A DNA stretch of 64,000 nucleotides from Myxococcaceae bacterium (GTDB lineage: Bacteria > Myxococcota > Myxococcia > Myxococcales > Myxococcaceae). Location: the NCBI GenBank assembly GCA_016793095.1, contig JAEUJQ010000045.1, forward strand, positions 62,001 through 126,000. The letters run 5' to 3'. The notes below the pieces were generated by a model. That model had not been told where the DNA came from and made no database searches. It saw only the letters and a program-made list of their open reading frames with translations. Made by a program: the position numbers and the translations under genes. Below, in pieces: positions 26,233-34,836 of the stretch (position 1 is the first letter of the stretch; the number at the start of each line of letters is the position of its first letter).

Positions 26233-26305
26233 TGGAGCCAAGCGGGATCGAACCGCTGACCTCCTGAATGCCATTCAGGCGCTCTCCCAGCTGAGCTATG
26301 GCCCC
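26233..26305 (-). tRNA. tRNA-Ala (anticodon GGC)
   Basis: A 73-nt cloverleaf on the minus strand. The 7-bp acceptor stem pairs GGGGCCA with TGGCTCC, with discriminator A. The D arm has GCTCAGCTGGGAGAGC, the anticodon arm CCTGA-ATGGCAT-TCAGG with GGC, and the T arm GGTTCGATCC. The CCA end is not encoded. Confidence 0.95.
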
Positions 26306-26350
26306 GTATTCACTTGAGTCTTCGGGCTGGGGCCCGAAGGCGCGCGTCAG

Positions 26351-26746
26351 TTACCGCCTTTTCGTCTGCGGCGCTACTCCCTTCGACGCGGCGCTCATTT
26401 TTTCCTGAAGGCGCCTGGCGATCTCGGCGCCCTCGGCGAGCAGATCGTTGATCGAGGCGTTCTGGGCCTGGATCCTGTTGGTGACCGCCTCGAGCGCCTT
26501 GCGGACCGACGAGAGGTTGCTGCTGAGCTGGAGGCGGCCCTTGGAGACCTCGGCCCACACGGCCTCGCCGAGATCGCGGTAGGCGCGGTCCATGTCGCGC
26601 TCGAGCATGTTCGAGGCGACCTTCGCCTGGGCGATCTGGTTCAGGTGCTCGACCTGCTCCCTCAACGCGCGGAGCTGCGCCTGCGCCTCGTCCCACGCGG
26701 CCTGGATCTGCTTGATGACTGCCTCGTTTCCGGTCGGCGGCGGCAT
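26351..26746 (-). CDS. coiled-coil protein of unknown function
   Basis: A 131-residue protein with no signal or membrane segment, starting at an ATG with GAGGAG upstream. It is almost wholly helical with heptad-like spacing (IKQIQAAWDEAQAQLRALREQ, then LSSVRKALEAVTNRIQAQN), so a coiled-coil dimer or oligomer is likely. The C-terminus is basic (APQTKRR). It is the downstream partner of the RNA methyltransferase gene, 36 nt away on the same strand. I do not recognise a family. Confidence 0.65.
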   Translation of the reverse strand: MPPPTGNEAVIKQIQAAWDEAQAQLRALREQVEHLNQIAQAKVASNMLERDMDRAYRDLGEAVWAEVSKGRLQLSSNLSSVRKALEAVTNRIQAQNASINDLLAEGAEIARRLQEKMSAASKGVAPQTKRR

Positions 26747-26782
26747 GTGGAGCTCCTCGAAGAAGAAGGTCGCGGCACGGTA

Positions 26783-28081
26783 TCACCGCTTCACGAGCCG
26801 GGCACCGAAGAAGCCCCCGCCGGCGATCCGGTGCGGCCACACCCGCAGCGGCGGCCCGTCGAGCGTGCACTCGGGGTGCTTCGCGAGGAACCGCTCCACC
26901 ACCGCCTCGTCTTCGTCCTTCAGCACGCTGCAGGTTCCGTAGACGATCACCCCGCCCCGCTTCAGCGGCCCGACAACCTGCTCGAGGATGCCCAGCTGCG
27001 TCGTCTGGAGCTCGGCGATCTTCTGCTTCGTCAGTTTCCACTTCTGGTCGGGCTCGCGCGCGAGCGTGCCCGAGCCGCTGCACGGCGCGTCCACCAGCAC
27101 GACGTCGGCGAGATCGAGGCGGGGCTCCTTCGGGAAGCTGACGTGGCGCAGCTTGAGCTCGGCGCAGCGGCTCCTCGCCTCGGCCAGGCGCTTCGCCGAG
27201 GTGTCGTGCGCGTACACCCGGCCGCTCGGCCCCACCGCGTCAGCGAGGAAGATCGACTTGCCGCCCGCGCCCGCGCAGAAGTCCACCACGGTCTGGCCCG
27301 GCGTCACGCGACAGAGCCCGGCGAGCAGCTGGCTCCCGAGATCCATCACCAGCAGCCGGCCCTCCTTCATCCAGCGGGACTCGAAGATCGCGCGGCCCTC
27401 GTCGGTGACCTGGAGGGCGTCGGGAGACTCGTCACAGGCCTTCACCGGGAAGCCCCCCGCGGTGAGGAGCGGCAGCAGCTCGTCGCGCGTGCCGTTCGGG
27501 CGCACCTTCAGCGTGAGGAACGGCTCCCGATTGAGCGCCGCCAGCACGTCGGCGAGCTCCCCGGGAGGCGCGACCTCGGCGATCGCCGTCGCCAGCCACG
27601 TCGGGAAGGAGTGCAGCGTCGCCGCCCGCTCGAGAGGATCATCGGGCAGCCCGAGCGGGACCTCCTTCGAGAGCTCTTCGGTCAACACCGCGTCTGGCAG
27701 CGATCGCGGCCGCACGGGCCCCGGGAGCGCGACCTCGATCATCGTCCGCTCCGCTGACGCGCCAGTGACGACCCGTCGCCAGAGCGCGTAGCGGAAGATC
27801 GCCTGATCCTCGGGAAGGTGCAGTGACGAGGGGGCGCGGCCACGCGCCTTCGCCGCGAGATCGAGCAGCCGCTGGTGACGGGACAGCTCGCGGACCGCGA
27901 AGGCGACGAAGCGGCGATCGTTGCCGCCGAGCTTGTGGTGCCTGGCGAGCGCCTCGGAGATCGCCGCCCGCAGCGGCTTGCCCTTGAGCACCGCGAGGTG
28001 CGCCTCGATCGCGGCGGTGGCTCCCGCGCGGGACGCCCGACCCACCACCGTGCTCGCGCCGAACGTCAGCTCCTCAGCCAT
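26783..28081 (-). CDS. RsmB/Sun-family (NOL1/NOP2/Sun) RNA m5C methyltransferase
   Basis: A 432-residue protein. The N-terminal NusB-like RNA-binding domain (about 20-150) is followed by a SAM-dependent m5C methyltransferase domain. The SAM motif is VDFCAGAGGKS, and the two catalytic-loop cysteines occur as VDAPCSGSG and YGTCSVLKDEDE. These are the marks of the RsmB/RsmF group that methylates cytosine in rRNA; the NusB-like domain favours RsmB (C967 of 16S rRNA). A decayed copy of its first third lies just upstream (28389-28691). Confidence 0.9.
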   Translation of the reverse strand: MAEELTFGASTVVGRASRAGATAAIEAHLAVLKGKPLRAAISEALARHHKLGGNDRRFVAFAVRELSRHQRLLDLAAKARGRAPSSLHLPEDQAIFRYALWRRVVTGASAERTMIEVALPGPVRPRSLPDAVLTEELSKEVPLGLPDDPLERAATLHSFPTWLATAIAEVAPPGELADVLAALNREPFLTLKVRPNGTRDELLPLLTAGGFPVKACDESPDALQVTDEGRAIFESRWMKEGRLLVMDLGSQLLAGLCRVTPGQTVVDFCAGAGGKSIFLADAVGPSGRVYAHDTSAKRLAEARSRCAELKLRHVSFPKEPRLDLADVVLVDAPCSGSGTLAREPDQKWKLTKQKIAELQTTQLGILEQVVGPLKRGGVIVYGTCSVLKDEDEAVVERFLAKHPECTLDGPPLRVWPHRIAGGGFFGARLVKR

Positions 28082-28740
28082 CGCGCCCCGTCAGTACCGC
28101 GCCCACCGCGGTTTCGCGCCGGAATTCCATCGGGCGGGCGCCAATCCGCGCCTTCGGGCCGCCGGCTTCGGTCCTGGCCAGCGGCGAGGAGTCGCGTCGT
28201 CGCCCACCTCGGTGACGAGCCCCGAGCGACCTCGACTCGGCACCAGCCTGCAGGTTCCGCACACCCGCCACGACGAGGTTCCCGCGCGAGCCCTGCGCGT
28301 CGTTGCTCCCACCAACAGATTGCAGGACTCGCAGTCGCGGAGCGCCCGACGGTGCTCGACAGCGCCCCCCCCACGCCGCTGAGCAGCCTGCGCCGTAGCG
28401 GAAGAGCGCCTGATCCTCGGGGAGCTGGAGCGACGACGGCACCCGGCCGCGGGCCTTCGCCGCGAGATCGAGCAGCCGCTGGCCGCTGGTCACGGGACAG
28501 CTCGCGCACCGCGAAGGCCACGAAGCGGCGATCGTTGCCACCCAGCTTGTGGTGCTTCTCGAGCGCCTCGCCGATCGCCGCGCGCAGGGGCTTTCCCTTG
28601 AGCACCGCGAGGTGCGCCTCGATGGCCGCCGTCGCCCCCGCGCGGGACGCCCGCTCCACCACCCCGCTCGTCCCTGTGACTCCTGAGCCATCGCGCCGTC
28701 AGTACCGCGCCGACCGTGGTTTCGCGCAGGGATTCCACCG
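27785..28740. repeat. imperfect direct repeat pair of about 330-350 bp
   Basis: Copy A runs about 27785-28125 and copy B about 28389-28740. Similarity is high by eye but interrupted by small indels. The 260 bp between the copies (about 28130-28388) match neither copy and contain no gene I can support. The pair explains the pseudogene at 28389-28691. Confidence 0.75.
28389..28691 (-). pseudogene. decayed partial duplicate of the RsmB/Sun-type methyltransferase 5' end
   Basis: This stretch repeats the first ~100 codons and the upstream DNA of the gene starting at 28081. Both copies share the start context (GCCATCGCGCC) and the flank TCAGTACCGCGCC. The copy has lost function. Near the start it is 4 nt shorter than the parent, shifting the frame. 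Further on, a 7-bp unit CCGCTGG is doubled, which restores the original frame. Between the two sites the parent peptide IEAHLAVLKGKPLRAAI is read in another frame, and after the second site QRLLDLAAKARGR is back in phase with the start. Homology stops at FRYGAG, so the catalytic domain is missing. Confidence 0.8.
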
Positions 28741-28771
28741 TGTGGCGACGACGGGGCGGCTGAGCGGTGGC

Positions 28772-29752
28772 TCAGGCCAGGGAGGTCGCGCGGCCGAGCG
28801 CCCGCTTCACCAGCACCCGCACCATCTGCTTGCGCCACACGACGTCGCCTTCGATGTTGGGCAGCGGGTTGCACTCACGGAGCGCCGCGTCGGCGAGCGT
28901 GTCGATGGGCAGCGTGGCGAGGTCCGCAGCGCCGAGCTTCTGCGCGGCGGCGAGCCGCCTGGGCTTCGCGGCGAGGGCCGAGATGACGACGTCGAGCGCG
29001 CGCGCCGAGCCGTCTTCCCGGTCGAGCCGCACGGCGACCGACAGGAGCGGGAAGTCGATCGCGCCCCGCCGCCGCAGCTTCTCGTACACGCTCACCCGGC
29101 CCGCGCGCACGGGCACCTCGAGCGCCGTCAGCAGCTCGCCCTCGCGCCGCGCGGTGTTCCTGGCGCCGTCGGCGACGAAGAAGTCGGCCGCGGGCAGCCG
29201 GCGGATCCCCGCAGGCCCGGTGAGCACGACGGTCGCCTCGAGCGCGATGGCCGCGGCCGCCGTGTCATTCGACGCCGCCGCGACGCACTTCCTGCCGCCC
29301 TCGACGACGTGACAGGTGTCTCCGTCCTTCTTGAGGCAGTAGCCGAGCGCGCCGCGCCAGAAGGCCGTCTGGTTGTAGTACCGGCAGCGCGTGTCGAGGC
29401 ACAGGTTGCCGCCGAGCGTGCCCATGCGCCGGTGCTGGGGCCCTCCGACGACGGCGGCGGCCTCGGCGAGCGCGGCGGCGTGCGTCTTCGCCTCGGCGGA
29501 GCCGGCGACCGCGTCGAGCGTCGTCATGGCGCCGATCACGAGGGCGTCACCTTCCCTCCGGACGCCGCGCAGGGCCCCCAGGCGCTGCAGGGACACGACG
29601 TGCGCGGGCGCGTGCAGGCCCTGCTTCATGTTCGGCAGCAGATCGGTGCCGCCGGCGAGCAACATGGCCCCCGGGCCCAGCTTCGCGAGCAGCGCGACCG
29701 CCTCGTCGACCGACGCTGGCGTGTGCACGGTGAACTCGGGGAGCGGCAGCAT
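28772..29752 (-). CDS. hcrB: 4-hydroxybenzoyl-CoA reductase beta subunit (FAD and 4Fe-4S)
   Basis: A 326-residue protein of the molybdopterin-dehydrogenase FAD-binding family. FAD motifs are AGGTDLLPNM (about 33-42) and GTLGGNLCLD (about 111-120). It carries extra cysteines at C118, C123, C139, C147 and C156 (DTRCRYYN, GYCLKKDG, TCHV, KCVA). Such a cluster-binding insert is the hallmark of the 4-hydroxybenzoyl-CoA reductase beta subunit and is absent from ordinary xanthine dehydrogenases. The enzyme removes the para hydroxyl of 4-hydroxybenzoyl-CoA to give benzoyl-CoA. The start overlaps the stop of hcrA by one base (TGATG). It is the last gene of the 13-gene aromatic operon. Confidence 0.9.
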   Translation of the reverse strand: MLPLPEFTVHTPASVDEAVALLAKLGPGAMLLAGGTDLLPNMKQGLHAPAHVVSLQRLGALRGVRREGDALVIGAMTTLDAVAGSAEAKTHAAALAEAAAVVGGPQHRRMGTLGGNLCLDTRCRYYNQTAFWRGALGYCLKKDGDTCHVVEGGRKCVAAASNDTAAAAIALEATVVLTGPAGIRRLPAADFFVADGARNTARREGELLTALEVPVRAGRVSVYEKLRRRGAIDFPLLSVAVRLDREDGSARALDVVISALAAKPRRLAAAQKLGAADLATLPIDTLADAALRECNPLPNIEGDVVWRKQMVRVLVKRALGRATSLA

Positions 29753-32031
29753 CAGCCCCTCCCCCGCTGCTGGAGCGCCTCGAGCACGCGCCCCGGCGAG
29801 AACGGCAGCCTGCTCAGCCTGATGCCCACGGCGTCGTAGATCGCGTTCGCCACCGCGGGGATGCTCGAGTGCAGCGGCCCCTCGCCGGCCTCCTTCGCGC
29901 CCAGGGGCCCCTCGGGGTCCATCGACTCGACGATCATCGAGTGAATGGCTGGCACGTCGAGGCTCGTGGGGATGCGGTAGTCGAGCAGGTTCGGCCCGCG
30001 GTGGAGGCCGCTCGGCGAGATCAGGTGCTCCTCGAAGATCGCCTCGGCGACGCCCATGTAGACGCTGCCGTCCAGCTGGCCGATCACCTGGGTGGGCAGC
30101 AGCGCCTTGCCGCAGTCGTGGGCGCACCAGACGTTCACCACGTCCACCACGCCGGTCTCGACGTCGACCTGCACCTCGGCCACGTGCGCCGAGAACGAGT
30201 ACGCGGGCGACGCGCCGATGGTGCCGCCGCGGTACTCCCCTCCCAGCTTCGGCGGCGTCTTGTACGAGCCCACGGCGCCCAGCGCTCCGAAGCGCGCCTC
30301 GGCGAGCTTGATCGCCTCGTCCACCGGCACCGCGTCGCCCTCGCGGCCCTTCACGCAGAGCGCCCCGCGCGTGACGAAGACGGCGTCCTCGGGCACCTCG
30401 AGCTTCGCCGCGACCGCCGCGATCAGCTTCGCCTTCACCTGCCGGGCCGCCGCGAGGCACGCATTGCCGTTCATGAAGGTGCCGCGTGACGAGTACGCCC
30501 CGAGATCGACGGGGCAGAGATCGGTGTCCGCCGAGACGACCCGCACGCAGTCGAGCGGCAGGCCCAGCTCGTCGGCGACGATCGTCGCGAGCAGCATGTC
30601 GGTGCCCTGCCCCAGCTCGCTGGCGCCGTTGAAGACCGTCACCACGCCCGAGCGGTCCACCTTGAGCTGCACCGCGCTCTGCGCCATCTCGTTCGGGTAG
30701 ATCGGGTAGTTCGTGCCCGAGATGTAGGCCGACGACGCGACGCCGAGGCCACGACCGAACCCGAGCTTCCCGCGGCGCTCCTTCCACCCTGACGCGGCCT
30801 CCACCTTCGCGAGGCACTCGAGGTTGCCGTTGGACGTCACCCGCATGCCGTTGATCGTCTTCGAGTCGGCGGCGACGGCGTTGCGGCGCCGCAGCTCGAT
30901 GGGATCGAGCTTCAGCCGCTCGGCGAGGCGATCGAGCATCACCTCGAAGGCGAACCGGGGCTGCACGCTGCCGTGCCCGCGCTTGGGCCCGCACGGGGGC
31001 TTGTTGGTGAAGTAGCGCGTCGACGAGAAGCGGTACGACTTCGCGGTGGTGGGCAGCGTGAGCAGCTGCCCTGAGTAGTACGTCGTCACCAGGCCGAAGG
31101 ACGAATAGGCGCCGCCGTCGATCTGCGTGCGCGCGTCGATGCCGGTGAGCGTGCCGTCGGCCCTCGCGCCCACCTTGAACGAGAGGCGCATCGGGTGGCG
31201 GCCGCGGTGCAGGTAGAACTCCTCCTCCCGCGTCATCAGGAACTTCACGGGGCGGCCGGTGATCATCGCCAGCTTCGCCGCGGTGAACTCGTGACCGAAG
31301 GGCTCGCTCTTGCCGCCGAACGCGCCGCCGAGCGGAGGCTGGATCACCCGGATGCGGGCCGGTGACAGGCGCAGCACGCGGGACAGCTCGCGGTGCAGGT
31401 AGTGCGGCACCTGGGTGGTGGACCAGACGGTGAGCAGGCCCGCCGCGTCGACCTGGGCGATCGCGCAGTGCGGCTCGATGGGCACGTGCGCGGTGCCCTC
31501 GAAGTGGAAGTCGCCCTCGAGCACCACCTCGCTCGCCGCGAGCTCGGCGTCGACGTCACCGAACGCGAGGTCGACGGCCTTGCTCACGTTGTCCTGCCGC
31601 TTCGCGCCGAGGCCGATCTCCGGCTTCGTGATCGCCGTGTCGAGCTCGACGGCCGAGGGCAGCACCTCGTAGACGACCTCGATCGCCTCGCAGGCCTTCG
31701 CCGCCGTGCGCTCGTCGGCCGCCGCCACCGCCGCGACGCCGTCTCCGACGAAGCGCGCGATCTCGAGGGCCAGCGGGTGCTCGTCGGGCGTCCAGGGGAT
31801 GATGCCGAAGCGCTCGGGCAGATCCTTCCCGGTGATCACCGCGGCGACGCCCGGCATCGCGAGCGCCTTCGAGGCGTCGACGCGGGCGATGCGCGCGTGC
31901 GGGTGCGGGCAGCGCAGCGTCTTGCCGTGCAGCATGCGCGGCAGGTGCAGATCGTCGGTGAAGCGGGTGCTGCCGAGCGCGCGCTGCACGAGGTCGCCGC
32001 GACGCCCGGCCTTGCCGATGAGCCCGCTCAT
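29752..32031 (-). CDS. hcrA: 4-hydroxybenzoyl-CoA reductase alpha subunit (molybdenum cofactor)
   Basis: A 759-residue molybdopterin-cytosine-dinucleotide subunit of the xanthine oxidase family. I use the ATG at 32031, which overlaps the hcrC stop (ATGA). The N-terminal a/b hammerhead domain has GSTRFTDDLHLPRMLHGK. The molybdenum-binding part has LGGAFGGKSEPFGHE, LGQGTDM, and near the C-terminus GEGPLHSSIPAVANAIYDA. It forms a three-subunit enzyme with the adjacent 2Fe-2S and FAD subunits. Family assignment to 4-hydroxybenzoyl-CoA reductase rests mainly on the beta subunit's cluster insert and the operon context. Confidence 0.9.
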   Translation of the reverse strand: MSGLIGKAGRRGDLVQRALGSTRFTDDLHLPRMLHGKTLRCPHPHARIARVDASKALAMPGVAAVITGKDLPERFGIIPWTPDEHPLALEIARFVGDGVAAVAAADERTAAKACEAIEVVYEVLPSAVELDTAITKPEIGLGAKRQDNVSKAVDLAFGDVDAELAASEVVLEGDFHFEGTAHVPIEPHCAIAQVDAAGLLTVWSTTQVPHYLHRELSRVLRLSPARIRVIQPPLGGAFGGKSEPFGHEFTAAKLAMITGRPVKFLMTREEEFYLHRGRHPMRLSFKVGARADGTLTGIDARTQIDGGAYSSFGLVTTYYSGQLLTLPTTAKSYRFSSTRYFTNKPPCGPKRGHGSVQPRFAFEVMLDRLAERLKLDPIELRRRNAVAADSKTINGMRVTSNGNLECLAKVEAASGWKERRGKLGFGRGLGVASSAYISGTNYPIYPNEMAQSAVQLKVDRSGVVTVFNGASELGQGTDMLLATIVADELGLPLDCVRVVSADTDLCPVDLGAYSSRGTFMNGNACLAAARQVKAKLIAAVAAKLEVPEDAVFVTRGALCVKGREGDAVPVDEAIKLAEARFGALGAVGSYKTPPKLGGEYRGGTIGASPAYSFSAHVAEVQVDVETGVVDVVNVWCAHDCGKALLPTQVIGQLDGSVYMGVAEAIFEEHLISPSGLHRGPNLLDYRIPTSLDVPAIHSMIVESMDPEGPLGAKEAGEGPLHSSIPAVANAIYDAVGIRLSRLPFSPGRVLEALQQRGRG

Positions 32032-32555
32032 GGCTTCGGCGCCTCCCACGACGGCAGCGGCGCCGGGAGCGGCTCCTCGTCCTTCTTCCCGCGCCTGCCC
32101 TCACCCGCCGCGGCGATCGCCTCGACGATCGGCCCATAGCCGGTGCAGCGGCAGAGGTTGCCCGAGATGGCCTGCTTGATCGTCTCCCTGGACGGCCGGC
32201 CGTGCTTCGCGAGCAGGCCCTTCGCGGTCATCAGCATGCCTGGGGTGCAGAACCCGCACTGGCCGGCGCCATGGCAGTCGAAGGCGTCGACGAGAGGATC
32301 CTCGCGGGTGAGCGACTCCACCGTCTGCACGACGCGCCCCTCGCACGTCACCGCGAGCGTGAGGCACGCGAGCACGGGCTCGCCGTCGAGCAGCACCGTG
32401 CACGCGCCACAGTCCCCCTTGTCGCAGCCCTGCTTGGTGCCGGTGAGCTCGAGGCCCACCCGCAGCACCTCGAGCAACGTCTGGCTCGGGCGCACCGCGA
32501 CCCGCACGTCGTCGCCGTTGACACGCAACGACAGGGTGACCAGCGCCTCGGGCAC
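32028..32555 (-). CDS. hcrC: 4-hydroxybenzoyl-CoA reductase gamma subunit (two 2Fe-2S clusters)
   Basis: A 175-residue ferredoxin-like subunit. The N-terminal plant-type 2Fe-2S domain has C44, C49, C52 and C64 (GCDKGDCGACTVLLDG). The C-terminal helical domain holds the second cluster with C100, C103, C135 and C137 (CGFCTPGML and CRCTGYGPI). It passes electrons between the FAD subunit and the molybdenum site. A charged, Pro-rich tail follows. It begins one base after the thiolase stop and overlaps hcrA by 4 nt. Confidence 0.92.
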   Translation of the reverse strand: MPEALVTLSLRVNGDDVRVAVRPSQTLLEVLRVGLELTGTKQGCDKGDCGACTVLLDGEPVLACLTLAVTCEGRVVQTVESLTREDPLVDAFDCHGAGQCGFCTPGMLMTAKGLLAKHGRPSRETIKQAISGNLCRCTGYGPIVEAIAAAGEGRRGKKDEEPLPAPLPSWEAPKP

Positions 32556-32556
32556 G

Positions 32557-33825
32557 TCAGAGCGCCTCGACCACCATCGCGATGCCCTGGCCGCCGCCGA
32601 TGCACGCCGACGCGACGCCGTAGCGCCCGCCGCGGGCCTTGAGCGCCTTGAGCAGCGTCGTCACCAGCCGCGTGCCCGTCGCGCCCAGCGGGTGGCCGAT
32701 CGCGATCGCGCCGCCGTGGACGTTCAGCTTCGCCTGATCGAGCTCGAGCGTCTTCGCCACCGACAGCGCCTGCGCGCCGAAGGCCTCGTTGATCTCGAAG
32801 AGATCGATGTCCTTGAGCGACAGCTTCGCGGCCTTGAGCACGCTCCTGATGGCGGGCACCGGGCCGAAGCCCATGATCCGCGGCTGGCAGCCGACCGAGG
32901 CGATCGCCTTCACCTTGCCCAGCGGCTTCTGCCCGCTCTTCTGCACGTACCCCTCGCCGGCGATCAGCACCGCGCACGCGCCGTCGACGATGCCCGAGGC
33001 CGAGCCCGCCGTCGTGGGCCCGTCCTTCGAGAAGACGAACGGCAGCTTCGCGAGCTTCTCGAGCGTGGTGCGCCGCGGGTGCTCGTCCTGGGCGAGCGTG
33101 TCGACGCCCTGCAGCTTCACGCGCCTCGCCTTCAGCTCGGGCGCCTCGTGCATGCCGTTGGACACGGGCACGATCTCGCCCGCGAAGAAGCCGGCCTCGA
33201 GCGCCTTCGCGTACCGCTCCTGGCTCTGGAACGCGAAGCGATCGACCTCGTCACGCGTCACGCCGACCTCGGCCGCGAGGTTGTCGGCGGTGACGCCCAT
33301 GGGCACCGCGGCGGTGTCGTCGAGCGAGGCCCACAGCATGTCGACGAAGTCGGGCTTGCCCAGCGGGAAGCCCTGGCGCGCGCCGAACGAGGCCAGCGGG
33401 AAGCGGCTCATCGTCTCGGTGCCGGTGCCCAGCACGAGGTTCGCCTTGCCGAGGCCGATCTGCTCGGCCGCGACGCCGATCACCTCGATGCCAGAGCCAC
33501 AGATGCGCTGCACCATGAGCGCGGGCACGTTCAGCGGCACGCCCGAGTACAGCCCGATGTGCCGCGGCAGGAACAGGCAGTCGGCGCTCGCCTGGCCGAT
33601 GTTCGAGACGATCACCTGATCGACGTCGGTGGGCTTCGCCTTCACCGCCTCGAGCACCGCCTTCGACGCCGAGATGCCCAGATCGGTCGGCGACACCGAC
33701 GAGAGCGCCCCGCAGAACTTGCCGAACGGGGTGCGCTTGCCCTCGAGCACGTAGACGCCGTCGAAGACCGCGCCGGTCCCCTGTTCGCTGCTGACGAAAC
33801 CGCTGACTGACGAGCCGTTGGGCAT
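32557..33825 (-). CDS. thiolase (acetyl-CoA C-acyltransferase family)
   Basis: A 422-residue thiolase. The nucleophilic Cys109 lies in QRICGSGIEVIG. The C-terminal catalytic motifs are GHPLGATGTRL and CIGGGQGIAMV. In this operon it probably performs thiolytic cleavage of a 3-oxoacyl-CoA in the lower, beta-oxidation-like part of the pathway (for example 3-oxopimeloyl- or acetoacetyl-CoA). An unusual Ser/Gly-rich 20-residue N-terminus precedes the domain (start of fold near GVYVLEGKRTPFG). It lies 39 nt after the ketopantoate-reductase-like gene and 1 nt before hcrC. Confidence 0.9.
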   Translation of the reverse strand: MPNGSSVSGFVSSEQGTGAVFDGVYVLEGKRTPFGKFCGALSSVSPTDLGISASKAVLEAVKAKPTDVDQVIVSNIGQASADCLFLPRHIGLYSGVPLNVPALMVQRICGSGIEVIGVAAEQIGLGKANLVLGTGTETMSRFPLASFGARQGFPLGKPDFVDMLWASLDDTAAVPMGVTADNLAAEVGVTRDEVDRFAFQSQERYAKALEAGFFAGEIVPVSNGMHEAPELKARRVKLQGVDTLAQDEHPRRTTLEKLAKLPFVFSKDGPTTAGSASGIVDGACAVLIAGEGYVQKSGQKPLGKVKAIASVGCQPRIMGFGPVPAIRSVLKAAKLSLKDIDLFEINEAFGAQALSVAKTLELDQAKLNVHGGAIAIGHPLGATGTRLVTTLLKALKARGGRYGVASACIGGGQGIAMVVEAL

Positions 33826-33864
33826 GTTCGCTCCGGGTGTGGCTGGGTGGTGCTGGCTGCGCTG

Positions 33865-34836
33865 CTAGGGGTCGCTGCTCCGCATGCCGTCGGCGACGTA
33901 GCGGTTCAGCACGACGGCCTTCTCGAGGTTCTTCGTGAGGTAATAGAGGGTCTGGATCACCGGCACGTCGATGTTGAAGCGCTGCGCCAGCTTGAAGATC
34001 GCGCCCGCGTGGAACTCGTTCTCGGTGTTCCGCTGGGCCTCGATGTCCACCAGCATCGACGGCTTGTGATCGCCGCCCTTGCGCAGGTACGCGAGCGCGG
34101 CCTCCTGGTACGAGCGATCGAGCGTGGGGAACTTGAGCGCCTCGGCGACGAGCAGGCTCTCGCGCACGATCTCGGTCACCATGCGCTCGATCTCGGGGTC
34201 GGCCATGGCCTGCCGCATCGTCAGGCGAGTGAGCGCGCAGGCGGTGCTCAGCGCGGTGTTGAGAATGGCCTTCCGGTAGACGTCCTCGCGGTACTCGCGC
34301 CGCACCTCGAAGTCGAAGCCGGCCGCCACGAACTCGGCGGCGATCGTCTTGTCGAGCCCGCCGGCCTCGAGGTTCTCGGACAGGATGTGATGGAAGCAGA
34401 ACTCGACCCACACCTCGTTCACCTTCACGAAGTTGCAGCCGAGGTTGAGCACCGCGCGCAGCGTGCGCCGGCGGCCGAAGACGTCGGCGACGATGTCTTC
34501 CACGTCGATGCCGTTCTGGCAGCACACGAAGACGGCGTTCTCGGCCACGCCCATCGCCTTCATCTGCCGCACGAGATCGCGCGACTGGCTGGCCTTCACG
34601 CAGATGAGGATGACGTCGGGCTTCTCGTGCAGGAACTCGTCGAGGTGCGTGACGATCGACGTGGGCATCCACTCGCCCTGCAGCTTCCCGTTCACCTTGA
34701 GCCCGTTGCGCTTGAAGTGCTCGGCCCGCGTCGGGTTGCGGCAGAGCACCGACACCTGGTGCCCCGCCTTGCCCAGCATCACCGCGAACGTCGTGCCGAC
34801 GGGCCCCAGGCCGATGACGCCGTAGTGCAGGCTCAT
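33865..34836 (-). CDS. ketopantoate-reductase-like (PanE/ApbA family) oxidoreductase
   Basis: A 323-residue protein starting at the ATG at 34836, overlapping the ligase stop by 4 nt. The Rossmann N-terminus has GVIGLGPVGTTFAVML for NADP binding, followed by ILICVKASQ and the CQNG motif. The C-terminal ApbA helical domain has RKAILNTALSTACALTR and FHAGAIFKLAQRFN. PanE reduces 2-dehydropantoate in CoA biosynthesis. Inside an aromatic-CoA operon, either CoA supply or reduction of a different keto acid is possible; the sequence does not decide. Confidence 0.85.
   Translation of the reverse strand: MSLHYGVIGLGPVGTTFAVMLGKAGHQVSVLCRNPTRAEHFKRNGLKVNGKLQGEWMPTSIVTHLDEFLHEKPDVILICVKASQSRDLVRQMKAMGVAENAVFVCCQNGIDVEDIVADVFGRRRTLRAVLNLGCNFVKVNEVWVEFCFHHILSENLEAGGLDKTIAAEFVAAGFDFEVRREYREDVYRKAILNTALSTACALTRLTMRQAMADPEIERMVTEIVRESLLVAEALKFPTLDRSYQEAALAYLRKGGDHKPSMLVDIEAQRNTENEFHAGAIFKLAQRFNIDVPVIQTLYYLTKNLEKAVVLNRYVADGMRSSDP

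Noticed and set aside
28074-28874. Long minus-strand frame across the duplicated region as a real protein
   Set aside because: It mixes two frames of the decayed methyltransferase copy with non-matching sequence; homology shows it is a pseudogene shadow.
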